In this document: piece by piece, positions 33,905 to 45,600 of the stretch
Layout: the number at the start of each line of letters is the position of its first letter
Position numbering within the stretch: position 1 is the stretch's first letter
NCBI RefSeq assembly: GCF_032854445.1
Contig: NC_088295.1
Location: forward strand, 84,550,644 to 84,614,643
Reading direction: 5' to 3'
From: Liolophura sinensis
Taxonomy: Eukaryota > Mollusca > Polyplacophora > Chitonida > Chitonidae
Length of the DNA: 64,000 nucleotides
Position numbers and translations under genes: made by a program
The notes under the pieces: generated by a model
Seen by the model: the letters and a program-made list of their open reading frames with translations, nothing else
Told to the model about the DNA's origin: nothing
Database searches by the model: none

Positions 33905-34110
33905 CACACGGGGCCTCATGACCATGGCCAAGGAGACTTTCACCAACGCGATCGCTGTGCGTTCAGGTCCAGCTTATGCTGGCTTTCTCCCCGGTCGTAC
34001 GTGGGAAGGTCTTCCAGCAACCTGAGGATGCCTGTGGGTTTTCCCCGAGAACCCGTTGATGCTCGCCATCACATGGTTAAAATACTGCCAATAGGGCGTT
34101 AAATTCCAGT
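33905..34110 (+). mobile_element. SINE family A copy leading into a satellite
   Basis: Head and body (GGGGCCTCATGACCATGG, GTTCAGGTCCAGCTTATGC, CGTACGTGGGAAGGTCTTCC) are followed by TTGATGCTCGCCATCACATG and GGGCGTTAAATTCC, a diverged family A tail that is also the first monomer of the adjacent array. Confidence 0.65.
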
Positions 34111-34775
34111 GTCACATGTTCCTCGGTTGATGCTCGTCATTATATGGCTGAAATACTGCCAAAATGACGTCAAAATTACATTGTCACATCCTCACTGTTG
34201 ATGCTCGTCATTATATGGCTAAAATGTTGCCAACATAATGACGTTAAATTCCAGTGTCATGTGTTCCCCCGTGTCATATGTTCCCCTGTTGATGCTCGTC
34301 ATCATATGACTCAAATGCCGCCAAAATGACGTCAAATTACATTGTCACATCCTCACTGTTGATGCTCGTCATTATATGGCTAAAATGTTGCCAACATAAT
34401 GACGTTAAATTCCAGTGTCATGTGTTCCCCCGTGTCATATGTTCTCCTGTTGATGCTCGTCATCATATGGCTGAAATGCTGCCAAAATGACGTCAAATTA
34501 CATTGTCACATCCTCACTGTTGATGCTCGTCATTATATGGCTAAATGTTGCCAACATAATGACGTTAAATTCCAGTGTCATGTGTTCCCCCGTGTCATAT
34601 GTTCTCCTGTTGATGCTCGTCAGCATATGGCTGAAATGCTGCCAAAATGACGTTAAATTCCAGTGTCATATGTTCCCCCGTGTCATATGTTCCCCTGTTG
34701 ATGCTCGTCAGCATATGGCTGAAATGCCGCCAAAATGACATTAAATTCCAGCGTCGTGTTCCACCATTGATGCCA
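34054..34775 (+). repeat. SINE-tail-derived satellite with a 161-bp higher-order unit
   Basis: GTTGATGCTCG starts at 34054, 34126, 34197, 34288, 34358, 34449, 34519, 34609 and 34697. Spacings alternate about 70 and 91 bp, a two-monomer unit of 160-161 bp. Three units carry TGACGTCA (34165, 34327, 34488). Confidence 0.85.
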
Positions 34776-34983
34776 AACCAACGCTCTCACTTAATGATCT
34801 AACTTAAGTCGTTAGGCCTGCAACTCCCCCTCCCGCATTATAGTTTAGATGATCATAGAACTGAACACATTTATTTGAAACGGTTGCCTGTTACACCAGC
34901 TTCATAGCTGGATACTAATATATACTTAGGCCTATTCGAGAATGGGGAGGTATTTATAAAAGGTTATAATCCTGATTTGCAAT

Positions 34984-35139
34984 TTACTTGCCTTCGGTAA
35001 GTTGAAGTAGCACGAAAAGAGCGATAGAAATCCTTCCCCCATCAAGGAGGCGCATTACATGCACTCTAAGCATTCCTTCGTCGTCATATGACTGAAAAAT
35101 TGTTAAGCACGACGTTATACTCAAGCACTCACTCACTCA
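34984..35139 (+). mobile_element. SINE family B, 5'-truncated
   Basis: TTTACTTGCCTTCGGTAAG, GGAGGCGCATTACATGCACT, TTGTTAAGCACGACGTTATA, CACTCACTCACTCA. Confidence 0.75.
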
Positions 35140-35365
35140 TTAAAACAAAATGGACTGGATCAACATCGCAATTAAACGATGTATGGGTTGAGTTAACATT
35201 CGTGTGTAATGTAAATAGCTTTTGCGCTGAAGGAGAATATTAACAGCTTTCGACTCAAATAAACTACGCAAGAGTTGTGTATTTGCCTGAAAGTTTGACA
35301 TTCAGTTAATTTAAGTGCCTGTCTCTGTATCATGCATTTCATTTAATGGACGAGGTCATATCACT

Positions 35366-35622
35366 CAATCGTGACCGAGTTGGCTAGCATGCCAGCACCC
35401 CACAATGACCCAGAAGGCTCTTACCAATGCGGTCGTTATGAGTTCAAGTCCAGCTCACGCTGCCTTCCTCTCCGACCGTACGTGGGAAGGTCTTCCAGCA
35501 ACCTGTGGATGGTCGTGGGTTTCCCCGGGCTCTGCCAGGTTTTCTCCCACTATAAAGCTGACCGCCGTCGTATAGGTAAGATATTCGTGGGTACGGCGTA
35601 AAACATCAATCAAATCAAATCA
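35366..35622 (+). mobile_element. SINE family A, near full length
   Basis: The head is diverged (GAGTTGGCTAGCATGCCAGC). The B box GAGTTCAAGTCCAGC and the body are good, and the tail is GGTACGGCGTAAAACATC then AATCAAATCAAATC. Confidence 0.8.
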
Positions 35623-37987
35623 TATTACACAAACAGTGACAAAACAGTCTGAACATCTGGTACGTACCAACTCCCCGCATGTTGTAAAGATCCAGTTGAG
35701 GTCCCGCTGTTTGAACTACTTACGGATTCTTTACAAATTCTTTATCTTCGGCATCTTCCTGTGGCAACAAATCCAGCCTTCACTTTCATACAATACGGCG
35801 TATTATTACTTGTTATTTTCTTATCTTTGACCACGTGCTGCATATATAAATTGACACGTACGTATAGTCAAGTGTCTCAGGCCGGTAATTGCGTGTGTCT
35901 TGAGAATATTCATAATTCGAGATGGAAAAGTTCAAGAGATTCATTCATAAACAAATGAGATATATCCTACTGTCAGGGGTCAGTTGTTCAGACCCTTCTT
36001 TCCCATCAACCCATTCCTCCAGGCCGTTTGTGTGTACATGGCACTCCCATGAAGTTTCAAACATGTCCAAACATTAGGAATTTGCCTCTCTTGGTCTTGT
36101 TTTGGCTATATCACATTGGCCATTTCTTGCAGCCGATGCCGACCAATGCCGATCTATACTGGCACAATTTGGAAACGCAAAAGGGATTTGGATTGAATAA
36201 CTGAATCTAGTTCTAAGGTGTTTAGTGCAGAAGGAAATCAGATTGAGATTAAAGTGGGACTCCTGCGAAATGGGTATATTACTGTAAATTGCAGTAAGAT
36301 GACGTTCTTGTTGCAGAGAAACTGATGTTTAATGGCTAATGGTCATTTATGTGTAGATACTGTGCATTCAGCGCTCAAGCATTTTGCTGCATTCCTTGTT
36401 CGAACTTGCCACATATAGGCCGTAACTAGTAGAGTTCGGCAATCCAAAAGTCTCACCACATTTTAAAGTTTATCAAGAATGCCTAATTCAGGAGGTTACA
36501 CAGTGCGCCAATAAAAAAACTTAAAAATGGCCACAATAAAAATGATCACTAATAACGTAAGGTGACGAGTCTTTTACGTTACTGAATGGGTGGACACGAA
36601 ACGTTCTGGTGATATCACAATGTGATGTTCCGCTAGCACCATACTTAAGGCTTGTTCTTTGCCACTTTGGGATAAACCTGACAGTCCAGAAGCGAGTAAC
36701 ACTTTCTTTGTGTGCATTGCTTCTAGTGCGTTCAACTACTGGATTTGCTTGCGCTTTGCATTCATCTTAATTTTCCATTCTTTGTGCAAAGCATTTGCGT
36801 GTGATGGCCTCTCTTTGAACACAGGTGACATCCAAGCCCAACAAAATCGACCGGCATACGTCTTATCACTCTGAAATATTACACTGGTCTTTAAACGCCT
36901 TCACTCCAAGTTTCTTACGTTTTACAATGAGAATAATTCTCTTGTAAGTAAAATATGGACAGAGCGTCCAGAATCTCTGTCGCTCTGCTTCATTACTAAT
37001 TCCACATAACCCTAGTGGATGTATATTCATCGTGTTGAAATAGATCGCCAAAATAAATATTTTGTTATTGACAACTTATATTTTTGCATGGTACACAATT
37101 TGAATGCTGATTTCACCTAGAACATACCTTGCATCTTTCCAACATCATTGAAAACTGCTGACTGTTTCTCTTTGCATGATTCCGTCCTATTTTCGTATTT
37201 CTGTATATTTTCTTAGTTCTTTGGTGATTTGTGTTATACGTCGTTTTGGGAATTGGCCTTGCGATTATTGACCTGGAACGTCCTTATTGGTTGATGACTG
37301 GTATACGAATGTCTGTTTCGAAGCATAGATCCATGCATAGATATACTTTGCGTTATCAAAGTGCCACACGGTATATTTAGAGAATCAAGTTCACTCATAT
37401 TGCTTCCTAAAATCATCACTACAACGTCACTGCAAGCCCCTGATATTTCACCAGTTACCTGAGGTACGTCTTGCAAAGACTCCATGCCTCCGGAGCTCCG
37501 GGACAACCAGTGCATGACAACACCTTATGCTGAGCACCAAGCCGAGCAAGTACATACTCTCTCCACGACAGACCACTCAAATCTATCGATCCGATGCTCT
37601 GTTGAAAAACACCTGGTTTTATGATACTAGTAAAGTGTGACGTAATGAACGTTCCATGCGAGCAAATGCCTTGGCAAACGAGTACAGATATTCATTGGGC
37701 GAAGTGGAAGTGTGTATTCCTTAATATTCACATAGCTTTGCATACAGGCAAGTTGTCGACTACAAGACCTCGCATATCCAGCGAAATGCTACCTCAGCAA
37801 TACCTGGCGTCGTGGAGTACCCAACATTGGACCATAAATCGTTTACATTCTTAAAAGCTGGTTACTTTTGACGAATTTGGGCAGTTCTGGCATGTATTCA
37901 CCTCCCGCTTCGTTCTTTCACAGTCACTTTGCAGCAACATTTTGTGGCTTATGATGTTGCGATGTTTATCGTTGGTCATCCTGGATT

Positions 37988-38127
37988 ATTTAATTATTTA
38001 TTTATTTGATTGGTGTTTTACGCCGTACTCAAGAATATTTCACTTACACGACGGCGGCTAGCATTACGGTGGAAGGAAACCGGGCAGAGCCCTGGGGAAA
38101 CCCACGATCATCCGCAGGTTGCTGGCA
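37988..38127 (-). mobile_element. SINE family A tail copy
   Basis: TATTTATTTATTTGATTGG, ACGGCGGCTAGCATTACGG and CATCCGCAGGTTGCTGG, then unrelated sequence. Confidence 0.8.
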
Positions 38128-39628
38128 TTCTGGATTAAGTTAACTATCCATCTGTATCAGATTTGTGAACTCTATCTGTAGAGGAAGTAGAGGACAAACT
38201 ATTCGGGCCGCTGAATAAGGAGAGTATAAGGAGAACAAGAGTACCGCTTTTAATGTCTCAGATTTGACCCAACCCAATCTTTTCAGCTTCACTCTAAAGC
38301 CAAGAGGCTTCGAACAATATAGTATATGTCGATTACTATACTCGTTACCACTGGATCGTTTCATTTTAACATTTATCTGCGGAATCAAGCTTGGGTTTGT
38401 GTCTCCCGTACTTTGCCCAAACAGTGTGTTTATATGAACTTTTTAATAAGAAGACATGGCACATACGAGTTAAACATTTAAACCGATTTCACATTCTTAT
38501 TTTTCAAGAACACAGGAAAAACGTCTGAGAGGGTAGAAAATGTGCCGGGAAACGTGCTCGGAAACCTTCGTCCGAACATTTGCGCAACCACTTATCCTTG
38601 CTATATTAAAGCCTCTGGCCATCCTGCTGGATATGCATGCACCTTTAAGGGTTTGACATCAGCGTGTTATTGTTGTCAATGAACACTGCTGATCTCTTCA
38701 AGCATGGTATTTAACGAGACTTTACGCACATTCAAAGCCTACAGCTATATGTAGCTTTTGCACGGAACTGAGCTTATCTCAGGCCAACGTGTATGGCACT
38801 CCAGGATATCGGTAAACTGCTTATTTTTTTATCACATTCTTCCCACATACCAGTGATTCCTGGTTAATGAAATGTGCAATTCTCAATTTAGAAAACAACT
38901 CTCTGTCATTAAATGTTTCAGTGTATTATTGGTATATTACGTGCTCAGTAATATATTATCCACTCTAATAGGCCCCCGTCCAGCAGGGAGAATACGAAAT
39001 ACATGCATCAACGTGATTCTAAACAATCAGAACTTTATCAAACTTTAGTAAATCTGTTATCACTTTATAGCACACAATACAAGCTTCATTCAGTGAGACA
39101 ATACAACAATAAAACAATTGGCAATATTTGATAGCATTAAACCAATCACTATTTCGCGATACGTCGTGCTGATGTGAAAGCATAGCCATACATGTGACAC
39201 GCTGTAAGTCAGCTTTAAACAATACGCGTGGATATTGCGGGAGATGTCAAAAAATGTGTGACAACTGTATAAGGGTACAGATAAAGTGCACATCCATAGA
39301 TTCACCAAGCGAGCATGATATGACTTAATGATACACATACATATAAAAAGGGGAAAACATTATAGTTCACTGATAGCCCACACTGTCCTAATACAATAGT
39401 GCAGTTAATCGCTGAATACTGCATGACAGCGAACAGTTCTTGTGGTGAGACCGATTCCGTCGACGTTAACCGTAAAGTAAATAAAATATTTCTGTATATT
39501 ATTGCGTGCTTTTTGGTGAAACTTGTACAAAACGTCTTTGACGGCGAAATGCATCTGGTCACTTCAGTCCGAGTCGTCGCTCGTCAGCCTACGTGTTAAT
39601 TCTAACACACGTGACCCTCGTCACGTCA

Positions 39629-42600
39629 TCAATGAGTATGGTGGATCTCCACGACTCCGACGATGATCATGATGACCATTCCAGACAAAAGACCGAGGTT
39701 ATGGAGAAGGAAGATCAACAGCCTGCTTGTACCTGTCTCATACGCGCTGCTGATCATCTGAGGAAGCTGTTCAAAGATAAAACACACAGCTACGTTGAAA
39801 CCCATCATCACGGTAGATTCAAATACACATTTGTAATGTATAGAGTAAAACTATATGAAATAGCCACGCTACAAAGATTATGTATATGGCCAAATCTCAA
39901 TTATCAAACTACATCAAATTTTGGTGTAGGTTTAGTTTTTCAAATTTGAAACGCACATTCTTGCAGTTTCTTTTCCTACATAATAACTTTATCTAAAAGT
40001 TTGGATGATTTTCTTGCGGATAATTGTTCCAATTTAAATGTTTCCTATCGGTCCTATGTTTCAACAAAATGCTTAGGATAGAGGATTCTTTACAATTCTT
40101 TACATGGTCTTTTCATTGGCAAAGGTTTTCGCCAGTAAGTGATAGAATCGAATTTTTCAAACTTCTTTCACAAATCTTCTACAATCCTTTCAACAGAACC
40201 CTCCATTGACAATTCCCTACACGTTGTTCGAGCAACCGTTTCTGCTTTCGTTTATTCGTTCAAGTTGTTAAAGCATCATTTTATAGTGTCGACTGTCTAG
40301 GCATAACTTACCACGTTGACGAGTGCGATATAGAGGAACATGCCGGCGGTAAGAGCAAGGATCCACTGCCTGACGGAGGGGTCCACGGCCACAGCTAGTC
40401 CAATGTACAGACCCAAGAAGGCGGCAAGAGCAGAGATTAAGTTACAGATCAACGCCTGGGCGAAATTCAACCCGTTCTTCAACAGAATGGCGAAATCACC
40501 TAAAGAATATAATAAAAAATTAACCATAATAAACACTGTCACGAGTGCACACATTACTGAGAGTTAATCGCATTGACAATTATGTCATCGTGTTTAAGTA
40601 AAATGCCTTTGAAAATTTGTAATCCGTGTTATGTTCGACTCACTAATATAGCAGATACTTTACAGTGATCAACGGTTTACAGATGGGCTTTCCTCGAACA
40701 CCATGATCAACAAAGAGATTTTTTAACACATGAACTGCAGAAAAAACTCGCCTACAAAAGCATCTTGCAAATCCTAACTCACCTATTTCATGTGGGAACT
40801 CATGGCAGAACACAGCCACGGAGGTCCCCATACCGATCGGAAGACTGATGGAGAAGGCAGCAGCTATGGCTAAACCATCCACAAAGTTATGCAGACTGTC
40901 ACCAATAATAACTAGGGCGGTGACGGGTGACCAGCCGGCTGAAAAGCGAAACGGGTTCAGTGGATTAAATGGACAAATTGAGTAATTCCATAGGTAAATG
41001 GTTTGCGTGAATTATGTTTAACGTATAAACGAAGATAAAATGTAAAACTATATGTTGCATTCTTAACCATCCGTCATTAAATATATATCAATGAAAAACA
41101 ATAGATACTGTTTAAGCGGTCTGAGCTGGTACCCTCAGAAGGTCAAGTATTTACCTTTCAATCCACCTTCCATCATTTTGCCCTTCACATCAGCGACAGT
41201 TCTTCTCTCAGCCTTTTTCTCACCAGTTTTCTCATCAATCGTCAATTCCTGAAATGTAAAACATCGCGGGCTTTTATGCCAGCGCGGGTTTTGTTTTTTT
41301 GCATGCCTGGACAAAGAATGACTGATACATGTAATGATTGTGTTAGACTGGAATGGACTTGGAACATTCTTTTTGATATAAAAATGGCTAAGCAGACAAG
41401 TGTCAGACTTGGTACATTTCTGTAATCGTTCAGTAGTAAAAATTCTCCGAGTTGCTGGACTAAAAAGGTGACCTTCTGGCTCATGATCCAAATGTAATCA
41501 TAAGCTAAGCAGCATTATCCTCACATTCCATGTTCAGGCTTCCTTTAACACATAGGTTTCCCAACAAACAATGGAAAAACGACCGTCTTTACCTTGCCAC
41601 CTGTCTCTTGATCAATGGAATTTTTCTCTGGTATCGAGTCATTGTCACCATCCAAAGCGGAATGGATCGGTGCTCCCGCTTTGAAAAATACCATCACGCT
41701 TTCGATCAGGTAAAACAAGTACAGACCTGTAACATGGAAGGGCAACATTCTAATATTAGCAACATAGTTCAACAAGTAGCGAAAAGTTTCTTTTAGTTTT
41801 ATAAACATCTGAATGGCCGTGTGTGTAATTATAGACATACATTGTAAATACGAAAGTTAACAAAACCAGTGCTCCAAAATTTCGACTTCTGACGTGTTCT
41901 TGTACTTTGCGACCTCTACACAAACGTCTTACCTATAAAAGCGACCAGCCCAAGCCACAAACTAGGCATTTTGTTTTTATGAGTGTGCCTTCCGGTCTCG
42001 TGTGCTAAATGATCTTCAAAGGCCTGTAAGAATACAAAAGGCAGTTTGATAACAGGACAATGATAGGCAATTTCAACATTTCAAAGACTCATCGTAGGCC
42101 TATATTGTTGATCCATTTACCGTAAAGTATGACTGATTCGTTTGCCATGGAATGACACTCTTAACAGTTGTAAAGATGTCGAAATAATTTCCAAGAATTT
42201 ATTAGCATAATCCATGTATGTTTTGCTTGATCCTTGAAATCTGATATAAGAAATGTTCCTACCGTGTTACAAAGATATTCAGTGAAGAGCCTTTGAGAAC
42301 CTTTACGAGGAAGCCCTTACCTTGGGAAGCAGATGCATGATGGCTCCGCTAACTAGCGATCCTACAGCGAGTCCCATAAAGACAGCCAGAATCACGTCAT
42401 AGGCAGTCTTCTTCAGACAAGGCAAAGCGAAGGCGCCCAGGATCGAGCAAACGCAAATTAGCAGGATAGCCAATGTACCGAAACCATACTCTGAAAACAG
42501 AGAGCATTGTGCATGTATTATAGAAGAGTCAAGAATTGGTCTTCTAAGATTAAACTGAAGGTATGTTCCTTAAAGCAAACAATAATGATAATGTATTAAA

Positions 42601-45600
42601 TCATTTAAAATGTACGAATAAAGTATAGTCAGATAGTTCATAAATTAAACGATAGGTTTTTCTTTATTTTGTGTTGTAGGACGCATTCTGAAATATTTCA
42701 CTTGTATGGCGGCATTACGGTTTATGGTGCTAGAGGAAAACGGGCAGCACCAGGAGGAAATACATTCAGGATACTTCCTGCACGTGCGAACCAGCGTCTA
42801 CATCGATCGTATATAAGTGCGGTTTCTCTTTGACTTACTCTCGCTATTTGTGGGATGTGTGTAGGCTCTGGTGAAAGGCTGACAGGCCTCTGTGAGTTGT
42901 TGTTGGATGAGAGAAGGGCAGATTTCCAAGAACTTGGCCTTGGTGATGCTGTTGTTGCCCACACGGTAGATAGCCAGCAGTTCTTCTACTCTGTAACATC
43001 TAGGCTGCACAAGAAAAAAGAGAATTCAGGATTTTGTTCACAGAATTAATTGAAGGTGTTGGTACAAGAACATCGATCAAGTCAAAAGCGCAGTTATTTT
43101 CTTTAAAAAATGACAACACATACAGTTTTAAAAGTTTTTAAAATGCAAAACACATCCCCATGTCATACGGGATAGGTTGTTAAAGCTCGTTTCAGTTGTA
43201 TCTATAAGCTGTAGTAAAACGATTATGGTTACTAATGACTCCAGATTTGGACACAAATTGAGCATTGAACCTAATCGGTCAGAATTTAATCCATTCAGAA
43301 ATGGTATTAAATGAATTAATGTGAAATTATGTTTATGTATCTCCAAACACCAATGAACACCGTGAAAGTTAATATCTTACCGGAAGTCTAGTCTGCGTTT
43401 GAGGTGCGCTGACAGCAGTGTGACGCTTCACCCGGATCGAGCTCTCCGCTTCTACTCCAGGCGCGAACCGCTTGGAGCGGACCAGTTCCTCGAACCTCTC
43501 TGATGCCAGCTGTAGGGACTCTTCCCGGTATTCCCTCATGTTCTCACTCGCCTCCGAGTACAGATCCCGCCAGTGTTCGTACAGGTCCGACTGACTCACC
43601 GGGTCCGGCGCGTCAGGGATCTCACCGATGTTCAACTTCTCCATCATGTCCTCCAGGTCTAGATTGATTAATGTATTGATTCAGGGACTAAGTGATATAT
43701 TTCTCAATAAATGCATGATTTAGATATACTTTAGATCTGTCTTCACTGGATTCCAACCATCGACACGCTCAATATACTTTTTTCCTTTTAACGCATTTGA
43801 CCCAATAGGCCTACACTTAAATACAAATGTAACTACATGAATGGCTATGAAGATATCAACGTTTTTGTGGCAATGTGCGCTTTAACACAAGAGTTCCAAG
43901 CTTACTGCACCCTTTTGTCCTGTTATGTGAAACGTCACACTTTTTTATGATATGTTCGTGTACACAGACATTAAAGTGATATTGTTTTACAAGGCTTGGT
44001 ACTGGACTTGAAATCCTCATGTAAACACGAAGTGTAATATTCTCATACAACGCCAACTAACCTTCATGCGACAGTACAATGTCACTGGAGACATCGTCGT
44101 ACAGATCGTCCACAAAATATTTCTTCCTTGGGAGTTGACGACAAGTCTTCTGTATCTGATCACCTGTCCACACAGAGAGGTTCAATCAATCAAAAAATAC
44201 AACACTAAGAAAAATTTCTAGCCTTTCTTGATGAATACGTTTCGTCATCTTGTACACTTTGTGGCTCATCAGTTAGACAGAAAATTTTATATTTTAAACA
44301 TTAAATTTATATTATTCATGACAAATTTCTGGATTCTTACACAGCTTTGCAAAAGTCAACGGGCATTCGGAGATGACTGATTCAGACACTGACGGCATTG
44401 CCAAATACTGACCTCTGATTAAACGATTGACCATAACAACTGCTAGTTCGCCAAGATCGTCCCTACGGGCTTCCATATCTTCGTCAATTCCAGCCTCCTC
44501 GAACAAAGACTCTCCATCAAGACACTAAAGAATAGCAAAGCGACGAAATAACGAGAGCGGACCAAATTTTCTTCTTTTCAGATAGACGTATTTCAAAGAC
44601 ATTCATGGTCACAGTTTATTGGCCTGCTGAGATTTTCCTCAACTAAATTTATTTTCCAATCTTTTCAACATGCGAAACTGGTATGAAATAGGCTAATTCA
44701 TGAAATTTTTTTTTTTTTTTGAATAACCAGCTTCTAGGCTTCACAGCATATGACAAAAATGACTTACTTTTGATCGAAAAACGTTGAACAGATTTTACAA
44801 GCTTTCCAATTAATTTATATTCTGCTATGAAATATTTTATAGGAAAATTTCTTTGAATGATTGCCTTTTGAATTTCGCAGTATATGGCCAAAATAACTTA
44901 CTCTCGATCGGAAAACGCTGGCTGGCTTTCTATCATCGTCGTCATCATCGTCATCTTTGTCATGGTCCTCATCGCTTTCCTCACTGTCATTATCCTCCTC
45001 GCTGCTCTTGCCACCGTGCCTGTCATCTTCATCGCTGTCAGACATCCTGCCAGCTCCGATACTCGCTCTGTTCACAGCGGCCGCTCTCATGTCTTCCCCG
45101 GAGTGTTCATCGGACAGAGCTCGGCTTCCTGGGACAGCCGCAGGGTTGATCCCAGGAAAATTGGGCCTGCCGGCCATCCAAGCACTGTTAGCAGCGCCTG
45201 CTTCATGGCTGTCCATATCATCCGGTAGCGGACTGTCCATGTCGAGATCAGGCTGACTTCGGTCAATTCGGTTATGATCATGATCTCGTTCGTAGTCTGA
45301 TTCGTATATCCTGTCCATTCGCTGGAGGAAGTGGTTGAAGAAACTAGCTGTGGGTCTCCACTGCGATCTCCAACGAGCCACACGAGAACTGAATGGTAAC
45401 CGCGGACCCTCCCTACTGTCTTTTATGGCGTCTCTGACATTGTCCATTCTGTCTGAAATGGCGTCTCGTCTATCAGATATTGCGTCTCTCACATTGCCCA
45501 TTCTGTCTGAAATAGCGTCTCGTCTATCAGATATTGCGTCTCTCGCGTTACCAATTCTGTCTGAAATGGCGTCTCTTCTATCAGATACAGTATCCCTCAT

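Larger units (their letters stand above)
30911..39628. other. Spacer between Dispatched-like gene 2 and the ZIP gene
   Basis: About 8.7 kb with no recognised exon, where a + strand gene and a - strand gene converge. It holds family A and B SINEs, a TTTG microsatellite and a SINE-derived satellite. A - strand ORF at 37234-37515 (93 codons) is unrecognised. The ZIP 3' UTR must lie at its right edge, but no clear - strand AATAAA was found. Confidence 0.6.

Noticed and set aside
34399-34738. Overlapping 83-codon ORFs
   Set aside because: Translation of the satellite array.
34054-34775. CRISPR-like array
   Set aside because: Repeats are degenerate, have no unique spacers and derive from a SINE tail in a eukaryotic genome.
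37234-37515. Minus-strand 93-codon ORF as a gene
   Set aside because: No recognisable domain, no clear splice or promoter context, and long ORFs of this size arise by chance in 64 kb.
39593-39949. Plus-strand ORF of 118 codons
   Set aside because: Antisense to the last ZIP exon, whose - strand translation matches TM8 of the ZIP family.
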